Of a stretch of 64,000 bases of DNA, positions 54,328 to 63,408 are shown in pieces. The position numbers were made by a program, and so were the translations under genes. The notes beneath the pieces were generated by a model. The model worked only from the letters and a program-made list of their open reading frames with translations, ran no database searches and had not been told where the DNA came from. The DNA comes from Lachnospira sp. UBA4346 (GTDB lineage Bacteria; Bacillota; Clostridia; Lachnospirales; Lachnospiraceae). The DNA lies in NCBI GenBank assembly GCA_002394205.1, contig DGTC01000055.1:62001-126000 (forward strand). Direction: 5' to 3'. Every line of letters starts with the position of its first letter. Positions within the stretch are counted from its first letter, which is position 1.

Positions 54328-54786
54328 ATGCCAAAAACAAAGTTACAAAACGTTATTTTCACGGCAATGATGGCGTTCCTTATGGTTTACGTTATGATTT
54401 GCTACAACATCAGCTTAAATATCGGAGGAATGAGCAATCAGGTATTCCTTATGGCTTTCCACGAATTAATTATTATGTGGCCGGTTGCGTTTATCTTAGA
54501 GTTCTTTATCGTAGATAAACTTGCACACGCCATTGCATTTAAGGTTGTTACACCTAAAGACAGATCTTTTGCAATTACAGTTGCTATCTCAATCGCAATC
54601 ATCTGCATTATGTGTCCTGTAATGAGCTGTATCGCAACAATTCTTTTCAAGAATGCCGGTGCGCAGTTCGTTGCTGTATGGTGTCAGACAACATTTATGA
54701 ACTTCCCGGTTGCATTCTTCTGGCAGTTATGCTACTGCGGACCAATTATCCGTTTTATCTTCAGAAAGATGTTCCCAAATAACTAA
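54328..54786 (+). CDS. DUF2798 family membrane protein
   Basis: This 152-residue membrane protein has four hydrophobic helices and starts MPKTKLQNVIFTAMMAFLMV. It contains FHELIIMWPVAFILEFFIVD and a second similar half (TTFMNFPVAFFWQLCYCGPI), the duplicated DUF2798 pattern. No function is established. GGAGAAAATTT precedes the ATG. It has its own promoter and terminator. Confidence 0.85.
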   Translation: MPKTKLQNVIFTAMMAFLMVYVMICYNISLNIGGMSNQVFLMAFHELIIMWPVAFILEFFIVDKLAHAIAFKVVTPKDRSFAITVAISIAIICIMCPVMSCIATILFKNAGAQFVAVWCQTTFMNFPVAFFWQLCYCGPIIRFIFRKMFPNN

Positions 54787-54813
54787 TTTAAAAACTTCTT
54801 TTAAAACAAATAA

Positions 54814-54847
54814 AGCCACTGACTTCGTTATTATCAAGTCAGTGGCT
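54814..54847. terminator. Bidirectional terminator
   Basis: AGCCACTGACTT (54814-54825) pairs perfectly with AAGTCAGTGGCT (54836-54847), between the convergent DUF2798 and patB genes. Confidence 0.8.
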
Positions 54848-54891
54848 CTATTCAAATATTCTAGTATTTATGCTTTATAATATCTCAGATA

Positions 54892-56058
54892 TTATCTGTT
54901 CTGAAATCTGCGTACGCCTTCTAGGAGTCTCTTTAAACCATCTTCTAACGTTGCTTTCGGACAAGCAATATTCAGACGTAAAAAATGTCTTCCACTCTCT
55001 CCATAAGCAGTACCGGCAGTTAAAAACAACCCTGTTTCTTTTCTTAAAAACTTAGCAAGTTCTAAACTGTTTTCTGTGATTTTACTGCAATCAATCCATA
55101 ATAGGTACGTAACATCATACGATATAATCTGAAATTCCGGAATATTTTCTGCAAGAAAATCACGAACCATATACTTATTCTCCTGCACATATTCTCTTAA
55201 TTCATTTAACCAGTCTTCACCCTGTGTAAACGCAGCCACAGCCACCTGAATGGCAAATGAATTCGGCTCTGCCACTTCATCTGTATTTAAACCTCTCCAT
55301 ACCTTATGGCGTAAGAATGGATTCGGCACTACGGCAGCAGCACTCTGCAATCCTGCAATATTAAATGCTTTCGTTGGAGCAATACACGTTACACTGATGT
55401 CCTTACATGTCTCGGATACCGCTGCAAATGGAATGTACTCCTTATCCGGTGCTGTCAAATCACAGTGAATCTCATCTGATACGACAATTACATTATATTT
55501 CTTACACAATTCGCCAATACGTGCAAGTTCTTCTCTGCTCCAGATTTTGCCGACCGGATTATGCGGATTGCACAGAATCATCATAGAAGTCTGCGGATTG
55601 GCAAGTTTTTCTTCTAAATCAGCAAAATCAATGGAATACTCACCATTTTCATAATGAAGCGGACTTTCTAATACATTTCTTCCGTTATTTAAAATACTAT
55701 TAAAGAAAATATTATAAACCGGTGTCTGAATCAAGACATTTTCTCCCGGTGTCGTCAACTTTCGAACAACACTTGACAGAATCGGTACAACACCTGTCGC
55801 AAAAATCATCCACTCTGACTCTATCTCAAAATGATGTCGTCTGCTCCACCAGTCCTGATAGGCTCTGTTCCATTCATCCGGAATAATATTATAACCAAAT
55901 ACACCATGGTTCACACGTGTATGCAACGCATCAATAATCTCCGGTGCAGTCTCAAAATCCATATCTGCAACCCACATTGGGAGTTCATTTTCAGTCACAT
56001 CCCACTTTAAAGAGTTTGTATTTCTTCGATCTACTACTTTGTCAAACTGATATTTCAT
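54892..56058 (-). CDS. patB: Cystathionine beta-lyase/C-S lyase of the MalY/PatB family
   Basis: This 388-residue PLP enzyme has LPMWVADMDFETAPEI, GYNIIPDEWNRAYQDWWSRR, ILCNPHNPVGKIW, SDEIHCDL and the PLP-lysine motif CIAPTKAFNIAGL. The family cleaves cystathionine or cysteine conjugates to homocysteine, pyruvate and ammonia. Its start overlaps the end of the DUF3737 gene by 4 bp. With the homocysteine methyltransferase upstream on the same strand it fits methionine metabolism. Confidence 0.92.
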   Translation of the reverse strand: MKYQFDKVVDRRNTNSLKWDVTENELPMWVADMDFETAPEIIDALHTRVNHGVFGYNIIPDEWNRAYQDWWSRRHHFEIESEWMIFATGVVPILSSVVRKLTTPGENVLIQTPVYNIFFNSILNNGRNVLESPLHYENGEYSIDFADLEEKLANPQTSMMILCNPHNPVGKIWSREELARIGELCKKYNVIVVSDEIHCDLTAPDKEYIPFAAVSETCKDISVTCIAPTKAFNIAGLQSAAAVVPNPFLRHKVWRGLNTDEVAEPNSFAIQVAVAAFTQGEDWLNELREYVQENKYMVRDFLAENIPEFQIISYDVTYLLWIDCSKITENSLELAKFLRKETGLFLTAGTAYGESGRHFLRLNIACPKATLEDGLKRLLEGVRRFQNR

Positions 56059-56903
56059 ACTTCCTCCGCCACTGTAATTGTTGTTGCTTCTTTCTTAATA
56101 TCTGCATCATCAAAAATAATTTCAGAGATACGCTCTGCCTGAATTTTTCCAGAAATCGGATTCTTAATACTGTCAATTCCACTCTGAATTTCTGCATCAA
56201 CTGTTGAATATTCAAATGCAAGATTGGTATTTAACAACTTACAATTCTTCATAACAACATTATCCATATAACACATTCCCTGTTCACTCTCAATGGTGCA
56301 GTTAATCAATGTTACATTTTTCGCATTCCAGCCTAAATATTCGCCTGAAATAAAGGAATCGTACACCGTTACATTTTCACAGTTCCAAAAGGCATCCTTT
56401 GACAACATTCTTGCATTCCGAATTGTTAAATTCTTAACACCATCAAAAGAATAATTGCCTACCAATGTAAATCCATCAATCTCCATATTGGAGCAACCCA
56501 TTGCAAAGTAATCGCCTTTGGCTGTAACATTTTTCATTGTCACAGTATCACAATTCCACAATGTCTCAGAAGCATTTGGAAAATTAATATCTTCCAATGT
56601 CACATTGTGACATCTTCTGATTCCCTTTGGAGCTTCATATGTGATATTTTTCATTGAAATATTTTCCGTATACCAGATTCCGGCTCTTGCCATCTCAAAA
56701 AGCGTCGAATTCGTCACTGTTACATTCTTACAATACCACAATGGATATTTCCACTGAAATAATGTATTATCAATCACCAAATCGCTGCTCTCCTTTAATG
56801 GTGATTCTCCATCTGCAAAGGTACAATATGCAATCTCTGCATCTCTTGTCTGAAATAACGCACGTTCTCCTACGAATTTTTCTTCTCTATATTGTTTCTT
56901 CAT
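56055..56903 (-). CDS. DUF3737 family beta-helix protein
   Basis: This 282-residue soluble protein is built of repeated short strands (ENISMKNITYEAPKG, NVTLEDINFPNAS, TVTMKNVTAKGDY, ENVTVYDSFISG and more), typical of a right-handed parallel beta-helix. I recognise the whole as DUF3737, unknown function, common in Firmicutes and often beside patB-like genes. There is no signal peptide. It shares 4 bp with patB (ATGA overlap), so the two are coupled; it may be a cytoplasmic polysaccharide- or protein-binding factor. Confidence 0.88.
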   Translation of the reverse strand: MKKQYREEKFVGERALFQTRDAEIAYCTFADGESPLKESSDLVIDNTLFQWKYPLWYCKNVTVTNSTLFEMARAGIWYTENISMKNITYEAPKGIRRCHNVTLEDINFPNASETLWNCDTVTMKNVTAKGDYFAMGCSNMEIDGFTLVGNYSFDGVKNLTIRNARMLSKDAFWNCENVTVYDSFISGEYLGWNAKNVTLINCTIESEQGMCYMDNVVMKNCKLLNTNLAFEYSTVDAEIQSGIDSIKNPISGKIQAERISEIIFDDADIKKEATTITVAEEV

Positions 56904-57113
56904 GATTCCTATCTCCTTTTATTCATACTGTATTAGAATGAACATTCCTCTAATTGTCATTCTTATTATGGAAAAACATTCACACAACACTGTTTTTCAC
57001 TGTATTTATTGTAGCAAATGCCTTTTACAAATACAAATACCTATATTCGATAGCTCATCATACTTTTAACGCATACACATTTATTTTAAAACTCTATTTT
57101 TCATACAAATAAC

Positions 57114-58898
57114 TTATTTTAAAATCTGATCTAACAGATATACCCTGTTAAATGGAAATGAGAAGTAATATCCTTCTACAAAATCTTTCGTCATTTCAAT
57201 CACTTCTTTCGCAATAGAAACGCCGACTGCTTCACCTTCCTGCTTCGTTCCTTCCTTTGGATATTTTGCAAGAACTTCTTCCGTAACATGAATTCCTGTC
57301 ATTTCATTTTTCATAAACATTGCATTTCGATAACTGACAAGTGGCATAATTCCACAAAGAATCCTCGCTCCCGTTTCTTCTTTTATCATACGGATTCTGT
57401 CAACATCCTCTTTTGAAAATGCCGGCTGCGTGAAAAAGAAGGTTGCTCCCGCCTGCATTTTCTTTTTCACACGCATAATTTCCACATCCAGATTTCTTCT
57501 TGTGTGATTGATTGCTCCGCCATATGTCAATGGAGCTTGTGGAAATTGTTCCGTATTCATATCATTGATAATGTTCATTAATCCGACAGAATCAAAGTTA
57601 AAAACAGATTTTACCGACTGACGCATTACTGACGGTATCGGATCTCCTGTAATAACAAGGAAATTATTGATATGATTGATATGTGCTCCTAATAACTGTG
57701 AACGAATGGCAATCGCATTCTTATCCCGACAGCACAGATGCGGCATTACACAAATGCCTGTCTCACGTTCAACTTTCTCTGCCATTAGTACAGCATCTGC
57801 TCTGGTTCTTCCAGACGGTGAATCCGGAAATGTAAGAACATCCACACCGCTCTTTTTCAGACTGTGCGCTGCCTCCATAATCTGCTTATCATCACTTCCT
57901 AGTGGTGGCGCAAGTTCAACAGCAATAAACTTTTCTCCGGTCATAAGTTTCTTTTCATAGAATGCAGTCTTCTTTGTTTTTTTAATCGGTGCTGTTTTAG
58001 CTTTCATATTTTCTGCTTCTGACAGAAATGTTTTAGTTCTGTTTCGTGTAAGTTTTCCTGCCATTTTACTGATATATTCCGGTGTTGTACCACAGCAGCC
58101 GCCAATCAAATCTACACCCAATCCAAGAAAATCAACTGACTTTTCAGCAAAATACGACTTATTATCGTTCATCCATAACATTCTGTTTCCAATATTCTGC
58201 GGATATCCGGCGTTGGGAAATGCCGTTATAAATGTATCTGTATTTTCTAATTCTAACCCATTCATTAAATGATACAAATGCCCCGGACCCACGCCACAAT
58301 TAAATCCTGTCGCATGTACGCCTTTATGCTCAATTGCCTGTTCTATTAACTTTCTGGCACTCAGTCCTGCATTACTATACCCAAACTGATTGACCGTAAA
58401 TTGAACAACTACGAACGCATCCGTATGTTCCTGAATATATTCTATTGCCGGCAATATCTCATCCATATTAGAAAACGTTTCAAACAGAATGATATCAACA
58501 TTTTGTTCAATAAACACTCTGGAAATATCTACATATTCTTCTGTTATCTCATCGAAGGAACGATTTCCATCTCTGATAGGTCCTATATCGCCGGCAATAT
58601 AAGTATGATTTCCTGCGATGTCTCTTGCTATCTTACATGCTTTTTCAATATTTCTTCTTACACCAGCAAAATCACACTGTAACATCACTGTGTTGCTGGC
58701 AAATGTATTCGTCCGAATAAAATCAGCTCCCGCACTGATATATTCCAGATGAATATTTGAAATCCGCTCCGGATACTGTTCATTTGCCCGTTCCGGAAGT
58801 TCCTGTGTATCATATTTCGTTGCATAATAGGTTCCCATTGCCCCATCTCCAACGAACACTTTTTTCATCAATGCAGACCGAATCTGTTCTGTGCGCAT
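57114..58898 (-). CDS. Homocysteine S-methyltransferase / methylenetetrahydrofolate reductase fusion
   Basis: This 594-residue fusion starts at 58898 (GTGGGGATATAAT before MRTEQIRSALMKK). Residues 1-290 are the homocysteine S-methyltransferase domain with FVGDGAMGT and zinc Cys in GFNCGVGPGHL and GGCCGTTPEYI. Residues from about 330 are the MTHFR barrel (KFIAVELAPPLGSD, TFPDSPSGRTR, NFLVITGDPIPS, FFFTQPAFS). This is the YitJ arrangement, linking one-carbon supply to methionine. No S-box riboswitch is visible in its short leader. Confidence 0.93.
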   Translation of the reverse strand: MRTEQIRSALMKKVFVGDGAMGTYYATKYDTQELPERANEQYPERISNIHLEYISAGADFIRTNTFASNTVMLQCDFAGVRRNIEKACKIARDIAGNHTYIAGDIGPIRDGNRSFDEITEEYVDISRVFIEQNVDIILFETFSNMDEILPAIEYIQEHTDAFVVVQFTVNQFGYSNAGLSARKLIEQAIEHKGVHATGFNCGVGPGHLYHLMNGLELENTDTFITAFPNAGYPQNIGNRMLWMNDNKSYFAEKSVDFLGLGVDLIGGCCGTTPEYISKMAGKLTRNRTKTFLSEAENMKAKTAPIKKTKKTAFYEKKLMTGEKFIAVELAPPLGSDDKQIMEAAHSLKKSGVDVLTFPDSPSGRTRADAVLMAEKVERETGICVMPHLCCRDKNAIAIRSQLLGAHINHINNFLVITGDPIPSVMRQSVKSVFNFDSVGLMNIINDMNTEQFPQAPLTYGGAINHTRRNLDVEIMRVKKKMQAGATFFFTQPAFSKEDVDRIRMIKEETGARILCGIMPLVSYRNAMFMKNEMTGIHVTEEVLAKYPKEGTKQEGEAVGVSIAKEVIEMTKDFVEGYYFSFPFNRVYLLDQILK

Positions 58899-59047
58899 AT
58901 TATATCCCCACTTTTTCTTATCGTGTATTCCTAGATTGCATATTATATCTATCGGAATTATATCATATATTTTCATGACAATACAGTCATAAATGTATCT
59001 TACCACCTGTAAGAAGAATCGTCAAATACAAGAATTCATGTACAATT

Positions 59048-59719
59048 CTATCGTTGTCTGTCGTGAAGATTTAACATTACAAAACAGCTGTTTTCTTTCC
59101 CCAGCTCAATGTCAATAGGCTTTGCTGCACCCATATATATGCCTATGTCATTTCTCGCTATCGCCTCATCTGCAACAACATAAATCAAACGAAAACGAAT
59201 GGTACTTCCTACCGGAAACCGCTCTAATTTTCCGTGCGATAATGTATGATAATCATCACACAGGTATTGAAAATTGCATTGAGGAAATGAGTCATATAAA
59301 ACATCTCCTTCATTATTCACTTCAATATAACTAATATCTCCTGCTGCAAATGGCCGTGTATCTTCTCCAATATTCGTCACTTCCATATCCACATACAAAT
59401 ATTGGTATGTATCTAAAATCGTTCCATCCTCTTGAAAAGAATCTTTTCTGAATCGACTTCTAACACTCTCTTCCGGCTTTATATCCTCTTCTAAATGACG
59501 GCTGTAATAATAATCCACAATATGAATACGAACGTTATTATCTGCTGTTACTTGTGTATGATTCTGTACAATTTCAGACCTGCATAAATTGGCATCTACT
59601 TTTTGTTTTTTGTGGTTCTCCGACTCAAACCAGTTCTTATGAAGCGGCACTGTACATAAAACAACAAAATCAATAAGCATAACTCCCACTATTACTATTT
59701 TTAATTTAGAATTTTTCAT
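59048..59719 (-). CDS. Hypothetical membrane-anchored extracellular protein next to agrD
   Basis: This 223-residue protein has one N-terminal helix (IVIVGVMLIDFVVLCTV) and a soluble extracellular part. The region YQYLYVDMEVTNIGEDTRPF, with later RFPVGSTIRFRLIYVV, looks like an Ig-like/DUF5027-type beta domain, tentatively. It is the gene after agrBD on the same strand, 200 bp downstream and past a hairpin, so it could belong to the quorum regulon. GGAGCAGAT precedes the ATG. Confidence 0.6.
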   Translation of the reverse strand: MKNSKLKIVIVGVMLIDFVVLCTVPLHKNWFESENHKKQKVDANLCRSEIVQNHTQVTADNNVRIHIVDYYYSRHLEEDIKPEESVRSRFRKDSFQEDGTILDTYQYLYVDMEVTNIGEDTRPFAAGDISYIEVNNEGDVLYDSFPQCNFQYLCDDYHTLSHGKLERFPVGSTIRFRLIYVVADEAIARNDIGIYMGAAKPIDIELGKENSCFVMLNLHDRQR

Positions 59720-59796
59720 ATCTGCTCCTAATTACATAATAATATTTGAATATATACAGCAATTCATTTCAACAATTTCTGCCTTTGGCAGTGCAA

Positions 59797-59832
59797 ATCG
59801 CATAGAAGACATCGAAACATCTTCTATGCGAT
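59797..59832. terminator. Hairpin after agrBD
   Basis: ATCGCATAGAAGA (59797-59809) and its perfect complement (59820-59832) form a 13-bp stem with a 10-nt loop. The following T-run is weak. Two smaller hairpins lie between it and agrD (near 59869-59893 and 59898-59914). Confidence 0.6.
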
Positions 59833-59919
59833 ACTTAATTTTATGAAATATGTTTTGAATCCACTGATTGACATTTGGCTGTGATGTCAATCACCCGATT
59901 CTTTATGATAAAAGAATCC

Positions 59920-60069
59920 TTACATATTCTTTTTCTTTGGTCTTTTTGGCTGATATAAAATACCCATACAATCTGGTGGCCACTTATTACTGCGCTTCTC
60001 TACCATTTTACCTGTTATTACTGCAACTGTGTCCATCACGGTCTTTTCAAACTTCTTAATTGGAATCAT
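59920..60069 (-). CDS. agrD: AgrD cyclic autoinducer peptide precursor (49 aa)
   Basis: This 49-residue precursor is encoded from the ATG at 60069, overlapping the agrB end by 14 bp; GAGAGG lies just before it. An amphipathic leader (MIPIKKFEKTVMDTVAVITG) anchors it in the membrane. It continues to KWPPDCMGILYQPKRPKKKN. Cys34 starts a probable five-residue thiolactone ring (C-M-G-I-L), and YQPKRP resembles the YEPEIP-type tail that AgrB removes in Listeria and clostridia. The exact mature peptide cannot be fixed without mass data. Confidence 0.85.
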   Translation of the reverse strand: MIPIKKFEKTVMDTVAVITGKMVEKRSNKWPPDCMGILYQPKRPKKKNM

Positions 60070-60628
60070 CTCCTCTCTGTAAGCGTGCCAGCAATACTAA
60101 AACTGCACTCAAAATAACAGAAAACTGAATAAAAACAAATGTCATATTATGAACACCCAGCCATTTTAAAAAAACTACCCCCAATAACATCATGCCAACA
60201 ACATATCGAGATGATAATTTGCATGCTCGTAATTCTTCTTCGGACAAATCCCAATTTGGATGATTTACCGTTCCTACGCATAACAAATACAATGCACTCC
60301 CAATTGTCATCGCAAATGTTGCCATATTATGTGATAACAATAATGATGACAACCATAGTATAAAAACGATGTATATCGTAACTGTTCCTACAAAACATTG
60401 GCGGAAGGTATTTAAGTGAAAACCACCCGTATACTTTCTTATGAAATTAAAACAAAGTAAAAACAATGCGGTTTCTACAAAACACTTTGCAAGCATTGAA
60501 ATAACCAGAATACAGCCATACACTAAAAACTTATCCCAAAACATCTCTAATGTATACTTGTACGCCTCTATATCCTCTTGCAATATATAGCCCTCATCCA
60601 CAAGGTAATTCACAAATCGATATATCAT
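60056..60628 (-). CDS. agrB: AgrB peptide-processing membrane protease
   Basis: This 190-residue polytopic protein has the AgrB motif RKYTGGFHLNTFRQC with catalytic His71 and Cys78, the same seven-residue spacing as S. aureus His77/Cys84. Five to six hydrophobic segments follow. It trims AgrD and helps form its thiolactone. It is followed directly by agrD and preceded by its own promoter with LytTR-type repeats, separated from agrC by 152 bp. Length is typical. Confidence 0.93.
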   Translation of the reverse strand: MIYRFVNYLVDEGYILQEDIEAYKYTLEMFWDKFLVYGCILVISMLAKCFVETALFLLCFNFIRKYTGGFHLNTFRQCFVGTVTIYIVFILWLSSLLLSHNMATFAMTIGSALYLLCVGTVNHPNWDLSEEELRACKLSSRYVVGMMLLGVVFLKWLGVHNMTFVFIQFSVILSAVLVLLARLQRGDDSN

Positions 60629-60653
60629 TTTTATCCTGTCTCCTTTTGATGCA

Positions 60654-60713
60654 AGTATATATTTTTTATATCAGAAATCAATATTTTTTGCAGATTCAAC
60701 CGTTTTTTTGCAG
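60654..60713 (-). promoter_or_regulatory. agrBD promoter with LytTR-type direct repeats
   Basis: On the minus strand TTGATT (60676-60681) and TATACT (60654-60659) are 16 bp apart. Two repeats with the core TCTGCAAAAA lie just upstream, exactly 20 bp apart (cores at 60688-60693 and 60708-60713 on the plus strand as TTGCAG). The inner one abuts the -35 box. This is the expected target of the LytTR regulator encoded at 62079-62837. Confidence 0.75.
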
Positions 60714-60780
60714 AATTGGATAAAAAAAAATATTATTTTGACAATAGAAGCATTTCTATCATCAAAATAATATTGAAAAT

Positions 60781-62094
60781 CTAAGCGATTAAATTGGGAA
60801 TTGTTATTGATACATAAAAATATGTTGACTCATTTTCAATTGAAATCTCTCCATGATACTTCTTTACAAGTTCCTGAATGGTCGATACACCTATTCCATG
60901 CTGTTTTGCATCTTCCTTCGTTGTCTGAAACCCTTCTCCTTGCTGAATTGCTTTTTTCTTTGTAGAATTTTTAACAGATAAAATGATTTCATCTTCCTGT
61001 TTTAAAAATTTTAGCTGTATTCTCCGCTTTTCATTCACTTTTTCACATGCTTCAATCGCATTATTCAAAAGATTTGACAAAATAACCACGACATCTTCAT
61101 TTTTCATTGGCAAATCCGATAAATCATTTACACGAAAAATAAATACAATATGTTTTTCTATCATCTCTGCATATTTTGTATTTAAAATAGCATTGACATA
61201 ACTGTTATTTGTATTAATCGTATCATATTGCTTATGAATTGTTTGTGCTAACGACTGAACATAATTTAATGCCTTATCATATTCTTTTTGTGATAACAAT
61301 CCTTGTATGCAGCCTATGTGATTCTTATATTCATGTGCATTTTTCTTTTGTAATTCGTACTGACTCGAAAGAGATTCATATAACGCAATCTCATTTTGCA
61401 TACGCTCCTGTGCTAGTGTTCGTTCCCGAATCTGCACTTCCTGTTCTGCCATATCTCTCATAAAATAGAAAATAAACAGATTCATCACAACCAAACCAAT
61501 TGCAACCATCAAAAATACCTGTTGATTCTCTTCCGATTCTAATGCCCCAGTTTTCATTATGATTGTGATAATAACCATCATCGTTAATACTGGAAAATAT
61601 AGAAATCGCAGCCATTGTGCCTGATTCAACAGATCTGTATAAATTAGATTCTGATACTTCATACGAAGCCAGACAACCAATACAATAATAACCGTCTTAC
61701 ACAACAAGGTCAGTAATGTTGTTAATAAACTGCTATTAAAAACCTGTTCCATATCAATCGGAATCATATATGTAATAACAATATATTCGACCATATCTAC
61801 AGCAATCAAGATTCCAATATATGCTCCAGATAAAATTGTCGATTTTACCCATTTACCAGTAAAACACAGTCGTGTAAAGAATATAAGTACGATAAAAATT
61901 ACACATTCTTTAGCAAACACATTATCATGAAACTTTTGCGTAATCATATACATAATAAATGTTGTAAGTACAATCCAGATCCAATGAATTTTTGCAATTT
62001 TGTACTTTCTTTCCGTCATAAATGTTCCTAAAAATAGGTGTGCACTCATAACTTCTATCATAATGATAATGCATGTTTCTATAAAGTGTTCCAT
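60781..62094 (-). CDS. agrC: AgrC-like sensor histidine kinase (GHKL family)
   Basis: This 437-residue kinase has six to seven membrane helices (residues about 1-215), then a coiled coil. The phosphoacceptor His is in HEYKNHIGCIQGLL, the N box is LSNLLNNAIEACEKV and the G box QHGIGVSTIQELVKKYHGEI. This is the HPK10 class that senses cyclic peptides. It overlaps the regulator gene by 16 bp and lies upstream of agrBD. GGGGGATGTAAATCA precedes it. It is predicted to bind the mature AgrD ring at the cell surface. Confidence 0.9.
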   Translation of the reverse strand: MEHFIETCIIIMIEVMSAHLFLGTFMTERKYKIAKIHWIWIVLTTFIMYMITQKFHDNVFAKECVIFIVLIFFTRLCFTGKWVKSTILSGAYIGILIAVDMVEYIVITYMIPIDMEQVFNSSLLTTLLTLLCKTVIIVLVVWLRMKYQNLIYTDLLNQAQWLRFLYFPVLTMMVIITIIMKTGALESEENQQVFLMVAIGLVVMNLFIFYFMRDMAEQEVQIRERTLAQERMQNEIALYESLSSQYELQKKNAHEYKNHIGCIQGLLSQKEYDKALNYVQSLAQTIHKQYDTINTNNSYVNAILNTKYAEMIEKHIVFIFRVNDLSDLPMKNEDVVVILSNLLNNAIEACEKVNEKRRIQLKFLKQEDEIILSVKNSTKKKAIQQGEGFQTTKEDAKQHGIGVSTIQELVKKYHGEISIENESTYFYVSITIPNLIA

Positions 62095-62837
62095 TGATTT
62101 ACATCCCCCTTGTATGATGTGTACTGTAATTTCACCTGTTTATACCGACTCTTTGACACTGGTAATTCCGTCCCATCATACAATATCACACGAGAATCTT
62201 TAATATAGTCTATTTGTGAAATATTTACAATATAACTTTGATGAACCCGAAGAAATCCAAATGATAACAGTTTTTCTTCTATATAATCTAGTTTTTCATA
62301 TAAATAAGACACGTTATTTTTCTTCATCCCTCTGTCAGTAGTACAAATATGAAAAATAGTCTTATGCAACTGACTTTCAATAAACAAAATATCCTTCAAA
62401 TAGACCTCCCGATCTCCTCCAATGAAAGAAAATGTTAATTTACTAACAATTTTTTGTTTTTCCATAAATGTATCCATACATTCTTCAAAAGAATCTTCAA
62501 ACTGCTCCGAGTTCTTAATAATATATCGAAATGCATTTACTTTATATCCTTCTAAGGCATATGAAATAAATGCAGTTACAAACACCAATACACTTTCTGT
62601 AGATATTGTTCTAATATATTGAGCCGTTTCTATTCCATCCAATTCATCCATATTTACATCTAGAAATATTAAATCAAACTGTAAAATTTCTTCTTTTTCC
62701 AATTCACGCAATTGAGTTCCTGCCGTATATAATGTTATGTCATATTGTTCATTTTGCGCATCCAGATATTTCACTAAATACTTCCGTATCTGTTTTCTAT
62801 AAAATACTTCATCATCACAAATCGCAATTTTTAACAT
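62079..62837 (-). CDS. agrA: AgrA-like response regulator (LytTR DNA-binding)
   Basis: This 252-residue protein has a receiver domain (AICDDEVFYRKQIRKYL, phospho-Asp in DLIFLDVNMDELDG, signalling Thr/Lys region VFVTAF). A C-terminal LytTR domain follows, with DREVYLKDILFIESQLHKT and FLRVHQSYIVNISQID and a closing DGTELPVSKSRY. It binds direct repeats and bends DNA. It is first in an agrA-agrC unit. Two 20-bp-period repeat sites in this window are its likely targets. Confidence 0.92.
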   Translation of the reverse strand: MLKIAICDDEVFYRKQIRKYLVKYLDAQNEQYDITLYTAGTQLRELEKEEILQFDLIFLDVNMDELDGIETAQYIRTISTESVLVFVTAFISYALEGYKVNAFRYIIKNSEQFEDSFEECMDTFMEKQKIVSKLTFSFIGGDREVYLKDILFIESQLHKTIFHICTTDRGMKKNNVSYLYEKLDYIEEKLLSFGFLRVHQSYIVNISQIDYIKDSRVILYDGTELPVSKSRYKQVKLQYTSYKGDVNQWNTL

Positions 62838-62939
62838 ATTTTCTCGACTTTCCCAAACAATTTTTTCTTTTATTTAGAGTATCATAAATACTACTTTTTT
62901 TCTAGCTTTTATATCTATTATATGTATATAATCCTATTG

Positions 62940-63250
62940 GAAAAGCAAAAACACTACGCATAATTGAATCTTCTCAACTATACGTAGCGTTTACAAACTT
63001 CTTTTTTACGATTGTCATTATTACAATTATAATACATTCATTACATTGCAATAAATATTATCCTTCTCCTTTCCTCTATTCATTTCACATTCATCAAGTC
63101 CCCTAATTTCTTCAAGCATACGTTTAACATTCTTATCCTAAACTGTCAATATAAACATGGTATTTCTATAAAAACATTTAGTCCTCACCCTCATTTGCAA
63201 AAACGATTGCCCATATATCGCAGATAAAACAACAACATTTATTATCTGCT
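62940..63250 (-). ncRNA. Candidate agr-controlled regulatory RNA (RNAIII-like) or agrAC leader
   Basis: A strong LytTR-type promoter (63257-63340) starts a minus-strand transcript near 63250. It would end at the hairpin 62951-62962/62979-62990 followed by TTTTTGCTTTT, giving about 310 nt. The region has only tiny frames (at most about 30 codons, without good ribosome sites), and several purine- and pyrimidine-rich loops. It lies 105 bp upstream of agrA. It may be a functional RNA like staphylococcal RNAIII, or a leader whose terminator attenuates agrA. Confidence 0.6.
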
Positions 63251-63256
63251 GTTTCT

Positions 63257-63340
63257 ACTATATCAATAATTATTAATGATTCAATACTTTTTGCAGAATT
63301 TGACGTTTTATTGCAGAATTAGACACTTTATTGCACTATT
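63257..63340 (-). promoter_or_regulatory. LytTR-type promoter upstream of agrA
   Basis: On the minus strand TTGAAT (63279-63284) and TATAGT (63257-63262) are 16 bp apart. Three repeats with TCTGCAA or TGCAA cores follow upstream at exact 20-bp steps (plus-strand TTGCAGAATT at 63291 and 63311, TTGCACTATT at 63331). The repeat next to the -35, its distance and the spacer length match the agrBD promoter. Confidence 0.75.
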
Positions 63341-63408
63341 TTAAAAATTGATGTATTATTTATAGCATAATAAGATTAATTTAGATAATACATAAAAGAG
63401 GTTTTACA

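Noticed and set aside
58899..59047. SAM (S-box) riboswitch before the homocysteine methyltransferase gene
   Set aside because: The leader is too short and lacks the conserved S-box core and a terminator.
63038..63132. A 30-codon frame within the agr-linked transcript as a peptide gene
   Set aside because: It has no proper ribosome site before its ATG and no signal or toxin-like features. It is kept only as a note under the RNA candidate.
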